Assembly: GCA_017550625.1 (NCBI GenBank)
Contig: JAFZOL010000005.1
Location: 78,601-142,600 of the forward strand
DNA from: Clostridia bacterium
GTDB lineage: Bacteria > Bacillota > Clostridia > Oscillospirales > Acutalibacteraceae
Direction: 5' to 3'
Length of the DNA stretch: 64,000 nt
This document shows positions 49,330 to 58,597 of this stretch, in pieces. How positions within the stretch are numbered: the stretch's first letter is position 1; the number at the start of each line of letters is the position of its first letter. A model generated the notes under the pieces. The model had not been told where the DNA came from. It searched no databases and worked only from the letters and a program-made list of their open reading frames with translations. A program made the translations under genes and the position numbers.

Positions 49330-49943
49330 ACAAGCTCCTCCACATAACACCAACTCTGCGGCGGGCGTGTCAGTCCAGCAATACAATCATACTCCGACCT
49401 ATCAAATCGCCTACATGATCCGCAGTCTTCCATATGATCGCACGCTTTTTGAAAGTCGCTTAACTTTTTCGGCTTCTCATAGATCACAAGGTCGGTGATA
49501 TGCCATCCGTATCCCGCTTTGCCATTACCGAGGAAACCAAGAATATCTTTATCGGTCATTCCTGTAAATGGAAACTCTCGTAGTGCACAATGGCTGTTTT
49601 CGTCTGAATAAGTCACACTCATAGGAATAATCCAGTCGCACACAAACTCGCCGATGACCTTACCGGAATAAGGAATACAGCAGAACGGAGAGTTTCTGTC
49701 CGGCACCTTTACGAACGTTTTATAATTCTCGGGAATCTGGTCGTAATCCTCATCTGAAAAATATCCTCTGTAATCCTGCTTTGTATATACCGCGTGCAAT
49801 ATCTTTTTCGGCTTTGTACAGTAGATATAACACTTAAACGGCGGTTTCAGTTTCGGCTTTGTTTTCCGTACCTCCAAGGTTTTCGTTCTGTTTGCAAGTT
49901 TCTCACACCACTCGGGGCGAATGCTGATCATAACAGCTTTCAT
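49326..49943 (-). CDS. ASCH-like phage protein
   Basis: 205 residues. 'MKAVMISIRPEWCEKLANRTKTLEVRKTKPK' (split) is the ASCH/EVE-like start, with 'CYIYCTKPKKILHA' and 'GKVIGEFVCDWII' following. ASCH domains (PUA-like fold) bind RNA or modified bases. C-terminal part contains Cys ('CDHMEDCGSCRRFD'). It belongs to the modification block. GGGAGGTG precedes ATG 49943; the start overlaps the next gene's end by 41 bases. Confidence 0.75.
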   Translation of the reverse strand: MKAVMISIRPEWCEKLANRTKTLEVRKTKPKLKPPFKCYIYCTKPKKILHAVYTKQDYRGYFSDEDYDQIPENYKTFVKVPDRNSPFCCIPYSGKVIGEFVCDWIIPMSVTYSDENSHCALREFPFTGMTDKDILGFLGNGKAGYGWHITDLVIYEKPKKLSDFQKACDHMEDCGSCRRFDRSEYDCIAGLTRPPQSWCYVEELV

Positions 49944-51093
49944 AATTGCACCTCCCTTCTTTTAAATAATCGGATAACGAGATTTGCTCATGCTGCTCAT
50001 GCTGCTCCCGCCAATCAACGCCTACATAATCGAGCACACGAGCCCAGCCGTATTTCTCACCGGTATCGGGATCTGTAACGCAGTTGAACATCCAGTATTC
50101 CCATTCCTTTGGATTGCGCTCCCTCAGAAGATCAAATCTGTTCGGGCGCTTTTCCATGTGAATACCGAATCCACACATATTGCAGCCGGTACGCTGTGCT
50201 TTAGTGGTGTAAAGCGTTCCATCGTCTTTGCGCTCGATTGTACCATAGATCTCCGGCACCGGCACGTCCAACTCAAGAGCGAGATGGAGGATATCCTGAC
50301 GGTTGAAGATCGCAAATGGTGCGGATCTGATTGTCGTTTTCCCGAAATAGTTGCAGCCGTTTACACGCAGGCTCTTCGCTCTGCGTCCGCCCTCGGACGC
50401 CATCAGACCGAGGAACGGCACGCTGTTATGATCCCGGGCCCAATCGTCGCACGGCTTCTCTTTGAGGTAGTAGCAGCATTTCGACGATACCTTAAACGGG
50501 GCGATCTGATAGTGAGTGCCCTCATTCTCGTTTTCGTAGCCGCCGAATTTCCACAGCCACCGCTCAGAAAGCCGCATCCTGCTGTCAGTCTGAAAACCGC
50601 CGTATTCGCCGGTCTCGCCGGTGATGATAGCGTGCCGCACCGTGGCGTTTTTCTCGGACGGCGACTGCAGCAGTTCGATCTTTGCGGCAATCTCTTTTGA
50701 CAAAACCGGGAAGCCGAATTCTTGTATGATCTGTGGCTTGCTCCAATAGTGCACCTTCCCGTCCGGATCAACGTGGTGCACGGCCGGTTTCAGCCGTTCA
50801 ATGCCGAGTTGCCGGTGCACCCGCTGGATGCTCACATCTTCGAGTGATGATACGCTGATCCCCGGCGCGCCGATATGAATGCTTTTCAGGAACAGAAAAA
50901 GCGTGATGCTGTCAAGACCGCCGACGGAAACGTGATAGTTCAGGCCGCGGACGTCGCATTCCCGGACAAACTCTTCAGCGCGGATCCGCGCGTACTTCAC
51001 CTTGAAGGAATAGGGCATCTGTTCTTTGACCATGAAATCCGCGATTCTCTTTTTCGCATCGATCCGTTCCATGCGTTCAAGCACGTTTTCCAT
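49903..51093 (-). CDS. PAPS-reductase/DndC-like protein
   Basis: 396 residues. PP-loop 'VSVGGLDSITLFLFL' (about 56-70) is typical of PAPS reductase and related adenylating enzymes. A Cys set ('SKCCYYLKEKPC', 'TGCNMCGFGIHM') could hold an iron-sulfur cluster, as in DndC. Phage members are abundant, and their target is unknown; sulfur transfer to DNA or a nucleotide, or anti-restriction, are possible. Follows the GNAT gene. Confidence 0.8.
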   Translation of the reverse strand: MENVLERMERIDAKKRIADFMVKEQMPYSFKVKYARIRAEEFVRECDVRGLNYHVSVGGLDSITLFLFLKSIHIGAPGISVSSLEDVSIQRVHRQLGIERLKPAVHHVDPDGKVHYWSKPQIIQEFGFPVLSKEIAAKIELLQSPSEKNATVRHAIITGETGEYGGFQTDSRMRLSERWLWKFGGYENENEGTHYQIAPFKVSSKCCYYLKEKPCDDWARDHNSVPFLGLMASEGGRRAKSLRVNGCNYFGKTTIRSAPFAIFNRQDILHLALELDVPVPEIYGTIERKDDGTLYTTKAQRTGCNMCGFGIHMEKRPNRFDLLRERNPKEWEYWMFNCVTDPDTGEKYGWARVLDYVGVDWREQHEQHEQISLSDYLKEGRCNYESCYDQHSPRVV

Positions 51094-51096
51094 TAA

Positions 51097-51534
51097 TCAA
51101 ACCTCCTTGAACCACCTATGTTTCATTTCGTCTCGCATTTCAATTTGCTCGTACCTCGCTCCTGTCCAATGCGTACCGCCTGCAGGTCCATCAAATGTCC
51201 AGCCAGCGGCGCGAAGAGAGGAACCGTTTTCACTTTGGCGGGTATAAGTATATATTTTCTTATATCCAAGTGCTTTTGCTGCCCTCCATGCAGCGCCATA
51301 AAGCATAGAACAGGCATTCTTTGTGCCATCTGTACAGCATCGGTTAACCTCAAGCGTAAGTCCATCATCCAAAAAGCGGCCAACAGGTCTTCCTACAGTG
51401 CACACGCCACAAAGCCGATCTCCGTCATAGCAAGCGATTGAAAACTTATGTCCAACAGGCGGTTTATTGTGCCTATGATTTTCTTTTATAAAGACCTGTG
51501 CGGTATGAAAATCACAGGGACGAACTTCAAGCAT
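51097..51534 (-). CDS. XF1762/Mom-like GNAT acyltransferase
   Basis: 145 residues from ATG 51534 (AGGAGGG nine bases upstream). 'FIKENHRHNKPPVGHKFSIAC', 'GVCTVGRPVGRFLDDGLTLEVNRCCTDGTKN' (split), 'CSMLYGAAWRAAKALGYKKIYTYT' are typical of the XF1762 N-acetyltransferase group, related to phage Mom proteins that hypermodify adenine. Placed directly after a C5 methyltransferase gene it overlaps or nearly touches. Substrate not known. Confidence 0.8.
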   Translation of the reverse strand: MLEVRPCDFHTAQVFIKENHRHNKPPVGHKFSIACYDGDRLCGVCTVGRPVGRFLDDGLTLEVNRCCTDGTKNACSMLYGAAWRAAKALGYKKIYTYTRQSENGSSLRAAGWTFDGPAGGTHWTGARYEQIEMRDEMKHRWFKEV

Positions 51535-51548
51535 AATTTGCATCCCTC

Positions 51549-53468
51549 CTACGCTGCCATGCACCACTCGGGCAAATTTGCCCGAACCATTGCAGCAGCC
51601 AGCGGCGGGGGAACGGCGTTTCCGCATCGAGCGACTTGGTCTTTCCGGCTGATTGAGCGGCCCAGGTTGTCAACGTCAATGATATAATCTGCGGGAAATC
51701 CCATCGCGCAGTAAAGCTCGCGCGGTGTGAGCATCCGAAGGCAGATGTCGGAAATGAAGTACCACGCATCACCGATCCAGAGAAGCAATATCTCATCGTC
51801 GTAGATGCACCATTTCGTGTATCGATTGAGCATTTCGCGCACCTGCGGCCAGTAACCGAGATTCTGTTTGCCGTCGTACTTTACCACAACGGCGCGGATC
51901 TCTCCGAACTGCCCGTCCGAGGTGGTAACAGTCATAAGAGGATCCCGAGGGGATTGCCCCTTATCCTTGCCTTTGAAATGAGCGAGGTGCGAAACACATA
52001 GAGCGTTGTGATCTACCGCAGTAACGGTCGGGAGCGGTTCTTTTATATCTGCGCCTATAACGCCGCTGAAAAACTTGGAAAGGTGAGAAACGATCAGGCT
52101 GTGCCGCGGTTCGGCTGTTGCCGTTGTAAGTGGATCCTTTACGATGTTGCCGCACCCGCTGTAACCACCGCCGAAATACTTATCGATGTACACGGACGTA
52201 AGGCATTCCCGGTCGCGGGCGGTAACTGTGTGCAATGGATCTTTCACGTCGATGGGCTGGCCGTTGCCGAAATATTCCGTGAGATACGGCGCGATCAGGC
52301 TGTATCTATTAGAGGCGTCTACCGTCATGATCGGGTTCCGAATGTCCTGTGCACGGGATTCTCCGGCTTTCTGCGAATGGTATTGCGAGAGGTACGGAGC
52401 AACGACGCCGGCCGTGCATTTTGCGGTAATCGTACCGAGCGGCTTTTGCAGATCCGCGACATGCCCACCGCCGGAGTGGTTACAATCTATTGCGAACGGC
52501 CTCATTTGCGGCAGACAAAGGTAATTCCGATTCCCGGTGGTGATCGTCGGCACGGGATCCGTCAGCTGGTGCGGCTGGTTTTGCGCATTGTTGCACATGA
52601 TAAACGGCTCGTCGTTGCTGATCACGAACTTATCCAGCCCACACGCGATACGTGCCTGCGTGTTATTCGCCAGCGGACGGATCGCATTGATCCCGTATCT
52701 CTCTTTGAGTTCCTGCTTGCTGGCAAAGATGGAGTACGTCGGCAAACTCCAGTCGATCACTTCTGCGGCTGATCTCCACGGAAGCAGATTCCCGGATTTC
52801 ACCGCAGCGCTGTTTCGCGGCCCGTGCGTCGGTTTCGGCCAGACGATGGGCAGTCCGTCACAGCGGGCGATCAGACAGAAGCGAGTGCGGATCGTCGGTG
52901 CGCCGTAGTCCGCTGCGCAAAGCTCGCGGTAATCGATCACGTAGCCGAGATCTTCGAGCTGCTGTTTCCAACGGGCAAACGTCTGCCCCGCTTTCTTCTT
53001 TACGGGCTTGCCCTTGCGAACCGGTCCCCAGGTTATAAACTCCGGCACGTTCTCCATCATGATCACGGCGGGTCGCGCCAGCGCTGCCCATTTCACCACT
53101 ACCCACGCAAGGCCGCGGATATTCCGGTCAACGAGCGCTGCGCCTTTCGCGCGGCTGAAGTGTTTACAGTCAGGCGAGAACCACGCAAGCCCCACGGGGC
53201 GGCCTTTGGTCGCTTCACTCGGGTCGATCATCCAGATGTTATCTTTATAGTGTTTCGTCTGCGGGTGGTTCATCTGGTGCATAAGAATCGCACTCTCGTC
53301 GTGATTGATTGCAATACTGACAGGACGACCGAGAGCCATCTCCATTCCAGTTGAAGCTCCTCCGCCACCGGCGAATCCGTCAACGACCAAAGGAGCCGAA
53401 GCTTTCATACTGTCATCTCCGTCGAGAAGATCAGAAATCGAAATCTGTATATATCCTGTTTTCTTCAT
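51549..53468 (-). CDS. C5 cytosine DNA methyltransferase with repeat-rich recognition domain
   Basis: 639 residues. Motif I 'VVDGFAGGGGAS' (29-39), motif IV 'FSPDCKHFS' (catalytic Cys101), ENV (139-141), 'IRTRF', and motif X 'GNAVPPPLA' (about 618). Between about 290 and 520 lie seven units of roughly 30 residues with a [DNE]P[LI]xTVT core (DPLHTVTARDR, DPLTTATAEPR, EPLPTVTAVDH and others). These form an expanded recognition or accessory domain typical of some phage enzymes. Methylates cytosine C5; sequence specificity unknown. Confidence 0.92.
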   Translation of the reverse strand: MKKTGYIQISISDLLDGDDSMKASAPLVVDGFAGGGGASTGMEMALGRPVSIAINHDESAILMHQMNHPQTKHYKDNIWMIDPSEATKGRPVGLAWFSPDCKHFSRAKGAALVDRNIRGLAWVVVKWAALARPAVIMMENVPEFITWGPVRKGKPVKKKAGQTFARWKQQLEDLGYVIDYRELCAADYGAPTIRTRFCLIARCDGLPIVWPKPTHGPRNSAAVKSGNLLPWRSAAEVIDWSLPTYSIFASKQELKERYGINAIRPLANNTQARIACGLDKFVISNDEPFIMCNNAQNQPHQLTDPVPTITTGNRNYLCLPQMRPFAIDCNHSGGGHVADLQKPLGTITAKCTAGVVAPYLSQYHSQKAGESRAQDIRNPIMTVDASNRYSLIAPYLTEYFGNGQPIDVKDPLHTVTARDRECLTSVYIDKYFGGGYSGCGNIVKDPLTTATAEPRHSLIVSHLSKFFSGVIGADIKEPLPTVTAVDHNALCVSHLAHFKGKDKGQSPRDPLMTVTTSDGQFGEIRAVVVKYDGKQNLGYWPQVREMLNRYTKWCIYDDEILLLWIGDAWYFISDICLRMLTPRELYCAMGFPADYIIDVDNLGRSISRKDQVARCGNAVPPPLAAAMVRANLPEWCMAA

Positions 53469-53472
53469 TTTG

Positions 53473-53763
53473 TCAGCCTTCTCCTATTTCTTCAAATGAC
53501 TTGAACGTGTATTCACAATAGGCATGTTCGAGCTTTGCGCCAAGACTGTATTTCCAATCCGGCAAAAAAATGACAAGGTCACACGCTTCGATCATACTGA
53601 AACAGATCCGCATGTATTCGGTGTTCGTAAGGCCTTCAGGCAGAGTGGCCGGATTTATCACTTTAAAACCTTGTTTCTTAAAATGCTCTTCTGCATTCTG
53701 AAATTTCGCTTTGTACTCCGGATCTCCGGCAATTTTTCCGGAAAGAAAAATGGTTCCTTTCAT
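53473..53763 (-). CDS. DUF4406 / nucleoside deoxyribosyltransferase-like protein
   Basis: 96 residues. 'MKGTIFLSGKIAGDPEYKAKF', 'INPATLPEGLTNTEYMRICFSMIEACDLVIFLPDW' (split) match DUF4406, related to nucleoside 2-deoxyribosyltransferases, which swap bases on deoxyribose. Found in many phages; here among DNA-modification genes, so a nucleotide role is plausible. Confidence 0.85.
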   Translation of the reverse strand: MKGTIFLSGKIAGDPEYKAKFQNAEEHFKKQGFKVINPATLPEGLTNTEYMRICFSMIEACDLVIFLPDWKYSLGAKLEHAYCEYTFKSFEEIGEG

Positions 53764-56258
53764 CCTGCACCTCCGATAAAATCGAATAACGTCGGCTGTT
53801 CAATCTCTGCTTCCGCTTCCTCCAGATATCCAAGCCCGTCCCGGTAGTAATCAGGATTTAGCTCAACACCGTACCCGCGGCGGCCCATCTTGATAGCCAT
53901 ATACGGGACCGTCATAAGCCCACCGAAGGGGTCAAAAATGAGCTCGCCTGGGTTAGAGTACCGGTTGATGACCCTCTCCACAATGTCAAGTTGCAACGGA
54001 CAAACGTGCATCGCCTGACGGCGCTGACTCTGTGTTGTGTTGAGCGTCCTCATTCGGTTGATATCATCCCAGATCTCAGGGGACCAGCTCGCCGGGGCTA
54101 CGACCATAAAGGTTGCCGGCAGTCTGCCGTTTTCGTCGAGGTGCTTTGCGAGTTCGACGTGTTCGGCGTAATTATAAACATTATTCCGCGAATATCTGGT
54201 ATAGACAGCCTGTAAATTTTTCACCGGCGTATTCTTCAGCTCCTCCTTGGTGATAAGTCTGTCTCCGGAAGATCTCCAAAGGGCATGCGCGTCGAGCTGC
54301 CATTGCGCTCTGGTGTATTCGTCTTTCGTTTTTGTTACCGGCGCGTCCGCATAGGCGCGGGAATGATCTGTCGGGAGTTTGCGGAAAAGCAATATGTATT
54401 CTGGACAGCCGACCCCCATCTTCGTGCCGTCCTTGCATTGCTCGGTCCAGCCAAGTCGGTATGTCTGATTGTTTTCCCGCACGACGTCGGTTAAAACGAC
54501 GATTCTTCCCATATACCGGAAACCATGCTTCATGAAGCATTGCTCTGTCATTCCCGAAAAGGGGTCAACCGTAGGCATACCGTCTCCGGTAGCGTTGCCG
54601 AACAAAATGCGATCTTTAACATGGATCGCGGCGATCCGGCCGGGTTTCAGAATCCGCAGGAGCTCCGGTACGAGGTAATCCATCTGCCGGAAGAAAGCGT
54701 CATTATCCTCGTTATGACCGAAATCATTATACGATGGCGTATACTCATAATGATTGCTGAATGGGATTGACGTGTGGATCAGATCCACCGAATTATCAGG
54801 CATTGTGCTGACCTCTTCGACGCAGTCGTTCAGGACTGCCGTATAGTGTTTTCCAGTGTGTTTCACTCTCTCAACTCCTATGCTCCTTTGCATCTTCTCT
54901 CGGATCAGTGTATTGCTAAGGCCGTTGGCTTTGATAAGCGTCTGCATTTTCGCGGCTTGTTCGTTGTAGCGCTTCCATTTTTGCATCAGATCGTCAAGAA
55001 TGCTCTGTTCTTTTTCGGTGTAGATAATGTCGATTAAAACTTGTTCGGTTTGCAAAAAACGGTAAATCCGGTGGATCGCCTGAATGAAGTCGTTGAATTT
55101 ATGGTCGATCCCGAGAAAGATGGCACGGTGGCAATGCCGCTGGAAATTGCAGCCTTGGCCGGAGATCTCTTTTTTCGTGGCGAGCAGACGGAATTTACCT
55201 TCTGCAAAATCAATGACGCGCTGCTCTTTTTCTTCGAGCGGCTGCGCTCCGTAGACCTCGACCGCTTCCGGGAGCGCGGCTTTGATCGCCCTGCGTTCGT
55301 CCTCAAGATCATGCCACAAAATAAAATGATCTTCCGGTGCCGCCTCGACGATCTCTTTCATTTTTGAAATTCGAGCAGAGATCGATTGCCTCTTTTCCCG
55401 CATCTCTGCGGTCAGCCCTTCGGAGGCGTCAACCACAAGACGCACGTGTCCATCTCGCTCTGTTTCATAAGAGACCTCGGACCCGATCTTGTGATACCGG
55501 ATCTGCAGCGGCGGGAGCTCATAGCCTGCGGCGTCATATCCGAGATCTGCAGGTGATTGCAGAAACAACGCCCAGCTCGAGACCCACAGCCAAAATTCGT
55601 CCTCCTTGTGCGGATAGAGCGTCAGGTTGTTCGCTTTTGTGCTATCTCTCTGGAAAAAGCGGGTGAGAGCCTGTCCGGTATCCATGATCCCCAGAAAACC
55701 GGCGTAATGGATGATCTCTTTGTATCTGTTTGGGTCCGGCGTCGCGGTTGCAACGAGTTTATACTTGACGCGCCGGAACTTCGGCAGGAACATCTGATAT
55801 GTTTTCGTCCCATAGCCGCGCAGCACGCTCGCCTCGTCGAGACAGACGGTCGTGAAGACCTCCGGATCGATATCGCCGTCCCGAACGCGCTCATAGTTTG
55901 TGAGCATAATCGTAGCATCCGACTCCGAGATTTCGGCGGCTGTCCGCACATAAGGCGGCTCCGCCATTCCGAGGAGATGGACAGCGTCGCGCACAAACTC
56001 CTGCTTTACGCCGAGCGGTAACACAATCAGGGCTTTCCCACCGTCGCGTTCGGTTGTGATCCGGCAAAATTCGAGTTCTTGTACAGTCTTGCCGAGACCA
56101 AAACTCTCAAAGAGCGCTCTGCACCCGCCCTTCACAGCCCAACGGACTGCGTCGCGTTGATGCGGGATTAGAACCGGGTTTAGCTCCTCGTCGGAAATGT
56201 CGAATCCCGTCTCGTTCGCGGTCAGCATTTTTGTTTTCAGAAAATCGAGATAGTTCAT
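53760..56258 (-). CDS. SNF2-type helicase fused to DNA methyltransferase
   Basis: 832 residues. N-terminal SNF2-like helicase: Walker A GLGKT (54-58), DEAS (141-144), TATP (170-173), and 'QAIHRIYR' (393-400, motif VI). C-terminal N4/N6-type methyltransferase with SIPF (497-500) at the catalytic [DNS]PP[YFW] position, and 'DPFGGLMTVP' as the SAM-binding FGG motif. Couples ATP-driven DNA translocation to base methylation. Overlaps its neighbours by four bases on both sides, so it is tightly co-expressed with clamp and DUF4406. Confidence 0.9.
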   Translation of the reverse strand: MNYLDFLKTKMLTANETGFDISDEELNPVLIPHQRDAVRWAVKGGCRALFESFGLGKTVQELEFCRITTERDGGKALIVLPLGVKQEFVRDAVHLLGMAEPPYVRTAAEISESDATIMLTNYERVRDGDIDPEVFTTVCLDEASVLRGYGTKTYQMFLPKFRRVKYKLVATATPDPNRYKEIIHYAGFLGIMDTGQALTRFFQRDSTKANNLTLYPHKEDEFWLWVSSWALFLQSPADLGYDAAGYELPPLQIRYHKIGSEVSYETERDGHVRLVVDASEGLTAEMREKRQSISARISKMKEIVEAAPEDHFILWHDLEDERRAIKAALPEAVEVYGAQPLEEKEQRVIDFAEGKFRLLATKKEISGQGCNFQRHCHRAIFLGIDHKFNDFIQAIHRIYRFLQTEQVLIDIIYTEKEQSILDDLMQKWKRYNEQAAKMQTLIKANGLSNTLIREKMQRSIGVERVKHTGKHYTAVLNDCVEEVSTMPDNSVDLIHTSIPFSNHYEYTPSYNDFGHNEDNDAFFRQMDYLVPELLRILKPGRIAAIHVKDRILFGNATGDGMPTVDPFSGMTEQCFMKHGFRYMGRIVVLTDVVRENNQTYRLGWTEQCKDGTKMGVGCPEYILLFRKLPTDHSRAYADAPVTKTKDEYTRAQWQLDAHALWRSSGDRLITKEELKNTPVKNLQAVYTRYSRNNVYNYAEHVELAKHLDENGRLPATFMVVAPASWSPEIWDDINRMRTLNTTQSQRRQAMHVCPLQLDIVERVINRYSNPGELIFDPFGGLMTVPYMAIKMGRRGYGVELNPDYYRDGLGYLEEAEAEIEQPTLFDFIGGAG

Positions 56259-57331
56259 GCTTTCACCTTGACCGGGAGCAGCAGCGCCGTCCCGCTCTTC
56301 CCGGTGATCACGAGCGGTTTCAGACTGTGGAAATATCGGATCGTCAACTCCTCTTCGCCGAAAGACTTCAGAGCATCCGTCAGATAGCGACCATCGATCG
56401 CGATTTTCATTTCATCGGGACCGCGCGCCGGGATCGTTTCTTCGTAGGTTGACGTCGGTGTCTTCGTGGAAACATAGAGTGTTCCGTTTTCGACGTCGAG
56501 CTGGACAGGTTCCTTCCTCTGATCACCCATCGCGCAGATCAGACACCTGGACAGCGCCCCGAGCAGATCGACACGATTGACGACAAACTGCTTCTCATCT
56601 CCCTTCGGGAATACGGCGGTATAATCAAGCCGCTGACCTGTGATCAGTTTCGAGGAAACGATGTATGTATCCGTCTCAAAAATGACTCTGTTTCCCTCAC
56701 AAAAAATAAAGATTTTTCCCGTCGGCTTCAACGAAAGGATCTGCCGGACCACCCCGTAGGGAATCACGATATCGAGCTCCTCCCCGTAGGGAATCACGAT
56801 ATCGAGCTCATCCCCGTAGGGCATACTATCCAGTGCGAGTCGGAACCCGTCCAATGCGGAAAACTCAAGATTCGCCAGGTCTCCGAGCAGACGTACGCCT
56901 CCGGTGGTCTTGCCCTTATCATTCGCGGCACAGGCATAAAGCACGCTGCTGAATTTATCACAGAGCAGATCCGCGTCGATCTCGAAAGCGCTCTCTCCAT
57001 GATCAAAGGGGTTCGAGACAAGGAACTTTTCAACCGGGACTGTCGAAAATTGAGATTTTACGCCCCCGCAGGTCAGCCGGATCACGGCGCCGTCGGCATC
57101 GATTTCGATGTCGCCGCTCAGATTTTCGATCATTTCAATGGCCTTTTTCGGCAAGACGAACGGCTCGTCCATCTGAACCGGCACCAGGGTACCGATCGTA
57201 TAATCAAAGTTGTCTGCGATTAAATAGGAATCCTTTACAAGTATCGCTTCAAGCAGACCGGAGGCCTTCGGCGGCATAATGGTTTTTAAGACCTTGAGCT
57301 GATCTGCAATAAGACTTTGTGCAATTCTCAT
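56255..57331 (-). CDS. phage sliding-clamp (DnaN-like) protein
   Basis: 358 residues with beta-clamp features: 'NLEFSALDGFRLALDSMP' (ATDGxRL-like), 'KIAIDGRYLTDALKSFGEEELTIRYF' (split), and C-terminal 'GTALLLPVKVKA'. Three repeated domains are expected. It would tether polymerase to DNA. A 30-bp tandem duplication (56754-56813) encodes a repeated YGDELDIVIP segment, an in-frame insertion. Confidence 0.85.
   Translation of the reverse strand: MRIAQSLIADQLKVLKTIMPPKASGLLEAILVKDSYLIADNFDYTIGTLVPVQMDEPFVLPKKAIEMIENLSGDIEIDADGAVIRLTCGGVKSQFSTVPVEKFLVSNPFDHGESAFEIDADLLCDKFSSVLYACAANDKGKTTGGVRLLGDLANLEFSALDGFRLALDSMPYGDELDIVIPYGEELDIVIPYGVVRQILSLKPTGKIFIFCEGNRVIFETDTYIVSSKLITGQRLDYTAVFPKGDEKQFVVNRVDLLGALSRCLICAMGDQRKEPVQLDVENGTLYVSTKTPTSTYEETIPARGPDEMKIAIDGRYLTDALKSFGEEELTIRYFHSLKPLVITGKSGTALLLPVKVKA
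56754..56821 (-). repeat. 30-bp in-frame tandem duplication in the clamp gene
   Basis: Two copies of a 30-bp unit (one mismatch) plus eight bases of a third. Adds ten residues between two beta strands of the clamp. Looks recent because the copies are almost identical. Confidence 0.9.
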
Positions 57332-57333
57332 TT

Positions 57334-57609
57334 TTATAACCTCTCTTTGTTTGAACAGAACATTTTGTTTTCTTTGAGATAATCCAAAACGACCGACTTT
57401 TTCTCATTCTCGGTCAAAATGACGCTGGGGGTATATCGATCGATTACTCTACGGACCTTGCGGATCTGCCGAGTGACTCGCCACCGCTTCAAATACTGCA
57501 TTCCTCGGACGATGCGCGCGAGCGGGTCAAAGGTGATCAACAGCCCAACGGCAAGACATATGATGATCACGACGGTGATCGAAGTAAGAGTCGTATAGAA
57601 TTCGTTCAT
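57334..57609 (-). CDS. small membrane protein
   Basis: 91 residues from ATG 57609 (AAAGGA upstream). One membrane segment (about 8-28, 'ITVVIIICLAVGLLITF'), then a basic tail 'WRVTRQIRKVRRVIDRYTP'. Lies between initiator and clamp; unknown function. Confidence 0.6.
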   Translation of the reverse strand: MNEFYTTLTSITVVIIICLAVGLLITFDPLARIVRGMQYLKRWRVTRQIRKVRRVIDRYTPSVILTENEKKSVVLDYLKENKMFCSNKERL

Positions 57610-57622
57610 ATTTTCAATCCTT

Positions 57623-58582
57623 TCATTTTGCGAAATCATGTGAAACGCGTGCGGCGTAATAGCTGTTCATTGTGACCGGCGCGTTAAAGAGCGCCGTCAA
57701 CAGATACTTCCGAATATTCCGGATCTCTGATGTGTTTTTGTGCATGCAATCCAACACAAAGACGATATGCTCGTGATCGAGCGCCCGAAACCGTGACTTG
57801 ACGGTAGAAGTCGGATACTCTTCGCCGCCGATCACCATACTCTTTTTGTTTGAACTTAACACATCGACCATGATCTCCGCCAGATCTCCGACGAGGGACA
57901 GATCCACGGCGGCATCGTCCGCAAAGATGGAGTATTCGATCTGATCCAAAACACCGAGTCGGATGACATCCCGTTTTCCGTTCGATTTCGCTTCCGATTC
58001 AATCCGCTCCTCCGAAGAAGGAAAGGATTTACTATGATCTCTTTTACTCTTATTTAATTTACTTTGATTTGTGTGTTTTTCTGTGCTTTTATCGGGGTTT
58101 TCTGTACTCTTATCGGGTTTTTCTGTACTGCTTTGATTTACAAAGACAAGTTTATTAAGAACACCGGCCGGAACGTCTCTCGGATCTTTTAGATCGAGCA
58201 GCCAGTATTCATCGCGAACATAGATATGGTCACGGCTGTTGTGCATACGCACATACCGCCGTTGGATACCTGCGGAGGTAAGTACGCCAAACGCATGAAG
58301 CACCCGCTCGTCGAAAAACGAACACCGAATGCACCCGGCGACAAACTCGCGTATAAAATTGGGATCGCAATCACATCCGGCGCCGTCGGATAAGAGGAGG
58401 CGCCGTTTATCGTCCCATTGAAGATAGTATCCATTTGTCCGGTAAATCTCGCAAAGGATGTAGTCAAGCATATACATGCCCTTTGCCCCGAATTCACCCC
58501 GTAGCATACGCACCTTATCGTCGAGATAAAAGTCCGTATCCTTGGGGAAGTACTCGACCCCGCTTTTCAGCGGTCGAGCCAC
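57623..58582 (-). CDS. DnaD-like replication initiator (DUF4373 + DUF6017-like)
   Basis: 319 residues. N-terminal winged helix of Lin1244/DUF4373 type ('VEYFPKDTDFYLDDKVRMLRGEFG' and 'YMLDYILCEIYRTNGYYL'), a linker with repeated STEKPDK/STENPDK, and a C-terminal domain ending 'IRNIRKYLLTALFNAP' as in DUF6017 proteins. Probably opens phage replication and loads helicase. Confidence 0.85.
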   Translation of the reverse strand: MARPLKSGVEYFPKDTDFYLDDKVRMLRGEFGAKGMYMLDYILCEIYRTNGYYLQWDDKRRLLLSDGAGCDCDPNFIREFVAGCIRCSFFDERVLHAFGVLTSAGIQRRYVRMHNSRDHIYVRDEYWLLDLKDPRDVPAGVLNKLVFVNQSSTEKPDKSTENPDKSTEKHTNQSKLNKSKRDHSKSFPSSEERIESEAKSNGKRDVIRLGVLDQIEYSIFADDAAVDLSLVGDLAEIMVDVLSSNKKSMVIGGEEYPTSTVKSRFRALDHEHIVFVLDCMHKNTSEIRNIRKYLLTALFNAPVTMNSYYAARVSHDFAK

Positions 58583-58597
58583 GGCGGATCACCCCCG

